Shown here: positions 62,768 through 64,000 of the stretch, in pieces
Numbering within the stretch: position 1 is the first letter of the stretch
Layout of the letters: each line of letters starts with the position of its first letter
DNA from: Treponema sp.
GTDB taxonomy: Bacteria > Spirochaetota > Spirochaetia > Treponematales > Treponemataceae
Direction of reading: 5' to 3'
Length of the DNA: 64,000 nucleotides
Assembly (NCBI GenBank): GCA_017619795.1
Contig: JAFZRP010000105.1
Location: 35,881-99,880, forward strand
Program-made: the position numbers and the translations under genes
The notes under the pieces: generated by a model
Told to the model about the DNA's origin: nothing
The model's database searches: none
Seen by the model: only the letters and a program-made list of their open reading frames with translations

Positions 62768-63739
62768 ATGCATTTCAAACCCTTCGTTTTCGCTTTACTG
62801 ATTTTGTTCATCACACCTGCTGTTTTTGCACAGGAAGCGGACAATAACAACAAAACTTCAGATACACAATTAAGCGAACCTTCAGAGCTTCAAATCTTCA
62901 GAAAAGCATTTCCAGATACAACCTTTACAGCCACCTACAGCGAACGGCTTGAAGACTGGCTTATAACCGTTTCCTGTCCGACTACTCCGATAACCACAGC
63001 AAATCCGGCAACATCATCAAAGCGGAGAGAAATAACTTTCTGCTGGTGCGAAGGTAGACTTATCCCGGAAGCAGAATTAAAAAGAAAATCACATTATCTT
63101 CCTGTTCTGGAAGAATATCCTTTTGGCGGCGAGCTTCAGTCTCCATCAACCTATACAAAGGCTCAAATAGAAGAATATAGACAGGCTGGTCTAGCTTCCG
63201 CCCGAAAAAATGAACCGTTTGCCTCACAGTTTCTTTCGGACTTTATGTACTACGGTTCTTCAAGAAAAAGCGTTGAACAGCATCTTGCACGAATAAAGTT
63301 TCTTGGTCACAAGGTTACTGTTAATGAGTTTATTATAGAACCTCTTGCACGCGTTGAAAAAAGGATTCTTGAAGAACGAAAAACCTCAACAACAATTGAC
63401 ACTTTTCTTAAAGGCATAGACCACATGGACGGCTATAACTGGCGCGAGATTCGGGATGTTGAACGAAAATCTCTCCATGGAACCGCAATTGCAATCGATT
63501 TTCTTCCAATCAAAATGAATAAATACATGTACTGGCGCTGGACAAAAGATATTCTGGGTGACAAATGGATGCTTGCTTCTCTAAAATCCCGATGGATGCC
63601 GCCTTATGAAATTATAAATATTTTTGAAGAAGAAGGCTTTATCTGGGGCGGAAAATGGCTTATCTGGGATAACATGCACTTTGAATATCGCCCGGAGCTT
63701 ATTGAGTTTTATAAGCAGACTCACACAGAAAAACAATAA
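62768..63739 (+). CDS. Secreted M15-family peptidase (D-Ala-D-Ala carboxypeptidase-like)
   Basis: The 323-residue protein has a clear signal peptide (about 1-20, cut near VFA). The C-terminal third is an M15 domain: SLHGTAIAIDFLP gives the zinc His and Asp, EEGFIWGGKW is diagnostic, and WDNMHFEY gives the last His ligand. Such enzymes trim peptidoglycan peptides in the periplasm. The middle region (about 30-200) has no known family. The chosen ATG matches a signal peptide and a -10 box; an earlier Met would add 20 unlikely residues. Its end overlaps the convergent permease gene by 41 bp. Confidence 0.82.
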   Translation: MHFKPFVFALLILFITPAVFAQEADNNNKTSDTQLSEPSELQIFRKAFPDTTFTATYSERLEDWLITVSCPTTPITTANPATSSKRREITFCWCEGRLIPEAELKRKSHYLPVLEEYPFGGELQSPSTYTKAQIEEYRQAGLASARKNEPFASQFLSDFMYYGSSRKSVEQHLARIKFLGHKVTVNEFIIEPLARVEKRILEERKTSTTIDTFLKGIDHMDGYNWREIRDVERKSLHGTAIAIDFLPIKMNKYMYWRWTKDILGDKWMLASLKSRWMPPYEIINIFEEEGFIWGGKWLIWDNMHFEYRPELIEFYKQTHTEKQ

Positions 63740-64000
63740 GTCCACACAAAACCGTAAGAATCACACCACTGGCACACGCCTGATTAAACCTGTAAGAGCT
63801 TGCAAGCTTGTAGGTATAAAGCGCAACTGTATTAAAGCGTGGAATTGAAAGTACAAGTGGCAGTGTTGCATCACCGGCACTCATGGCAAAGCAATAAACA
63901 AACGAAGACAAAATCACTTTTTTACACGAAGGCAGATAAACTCTCAGAACAGAATCCAGTTTGTTTCTGGAAAAAAGCAGTGCCGCCCTGTCCGTCTCAA
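63699..64000 (-). CDS. ABC transporter permease, C-terminal part
   Basis: The frame is open to the window edge, so the N-terminal part lies outside. About 99 residues are visible. The segment DSVLRVYLPSCKKVILSSFV and FAMSAGDATLPLVLSIP correspond to the EAA coupling loop and following helix of binding-protein-dependent permeases, and two more hydrophobic helices follow. It resembles the last helices of ThiP/FbpB-type proteins. With the ATPase at 62058-62687 it probably forms one importer. The stop lies inside the 3' end of the convergent M15 gene. Confidence 0.7.
   Translation of the reverse strand, partial: ETDRAALLFSRNKLDSVLRVYLPSCKKVILSSFVYCFAMSAGDATLPLVLSIPRFNTVALYTYKLASSYRFNQACASGVILTVLCGLIVFLCESAYKTQ

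Noticed and set aside
1..64000. tRNA, rRNA, tmRNA, transposase or prophage genes
   Set aside because: Intergenic regions were scanned for the T-loop pattern and for known RNA and transposase features, and none was convincing. The defence island has no integrase or attachment site that I can see.

Overview
The window looks like chromosomal DNA from a host-associated spirochaete, most likely a Treponema of gut, rumen or oral origin. This is inferred from protein character: a divergent MraY, an Era G1 motif reading GRPSAGKST, lipoproteins with loose lipoboxes, a CHASE2 cyclase, a CBS-DRTGG family II pyrophosphatase, and a sigma-54 promoter in front of a sigma-70-family gene. No rRNA or tRNA gene was seen. 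Most of the DNA is moderately AT-rich, with a much more AT-rich block at about 31-36 kb.

Layout. 1-0.94 kb: end of a branched-chain amino-acid ABC operon (livG, livF). 0.96-6.9 kb, minus strand: pyrB-pyrI-pyrC (pyrimidine synthesis), era and glgX. 7.0-11.6 kb, plus strand: a DUF2804 protein, glycogen phosphorylase and an EamA transporter; glgX and glgP form a glycogen-breakdown pair. 11.7-15.3 kb, minus strand: an SH3 protein, an M48 lipoprotein protease and a CHASE2 adenylate cyclase. 15.4-20.9 kb, plus strand: an FAD dehydrogenase, a membrane LuxR-type regulator, a PurH-like protein with lost active sites, and mraY. 21-23.9 kb, minus strand: an M20 peptidase, galE and a lipoprotein.

23.9-38.3 kb is a defence island. 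A type I restriction-modification locus is opened up: hsdM and hsdS (broken by one in-frame TGA) lie at one end and hsdR at the other. Between them are a HEPN-like protein, a small coiled-coil membrane protein overlapping a KAP NTPase, a frameshifted DUF2971 gene, a RloA/RloB (AbiL-like) pair, and a HigB toxin with a HigA-ImmA antitoxin. GC-rich repeat copies in opposite orientation bound the central part.

38.4-64 kb is mostly core. It holds dnaE, a YggT protein, recG, a group-2 sigma factor, gltS, a PlsC acyltransferase with a zinc ribbon, asnS, a YihY/cyclic-nucleotide-domain fusion, a 932-residue ankyrin lipoprotein, a CBS-DRTGG pyrophosphatase, a phosphopantetheinyl transferase, a PHP protein, galK, a polysaccharide deacetylase, argJ-argB behind two tandem ARG boxes, an ABC ATPase and the end of its likely permease, and an M15 peptidase between those two.

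The main leads are: (1) a consensus sigma-54 promoter 51 bp before the alternative sigma gene, which suggests an RpoN-to-sigma cascade like that of Borrelia; (2) the HEPN / membrane coiled-coil / KAP NTPase operon, a candidate uncharacterised defence system; (3) a group of genes whose -10 box lies only 6-9 nt before an ATG with no Shine-Dalgarno, suggesting leaderless mRNAs; (4) the degenerate PurH-like protein.
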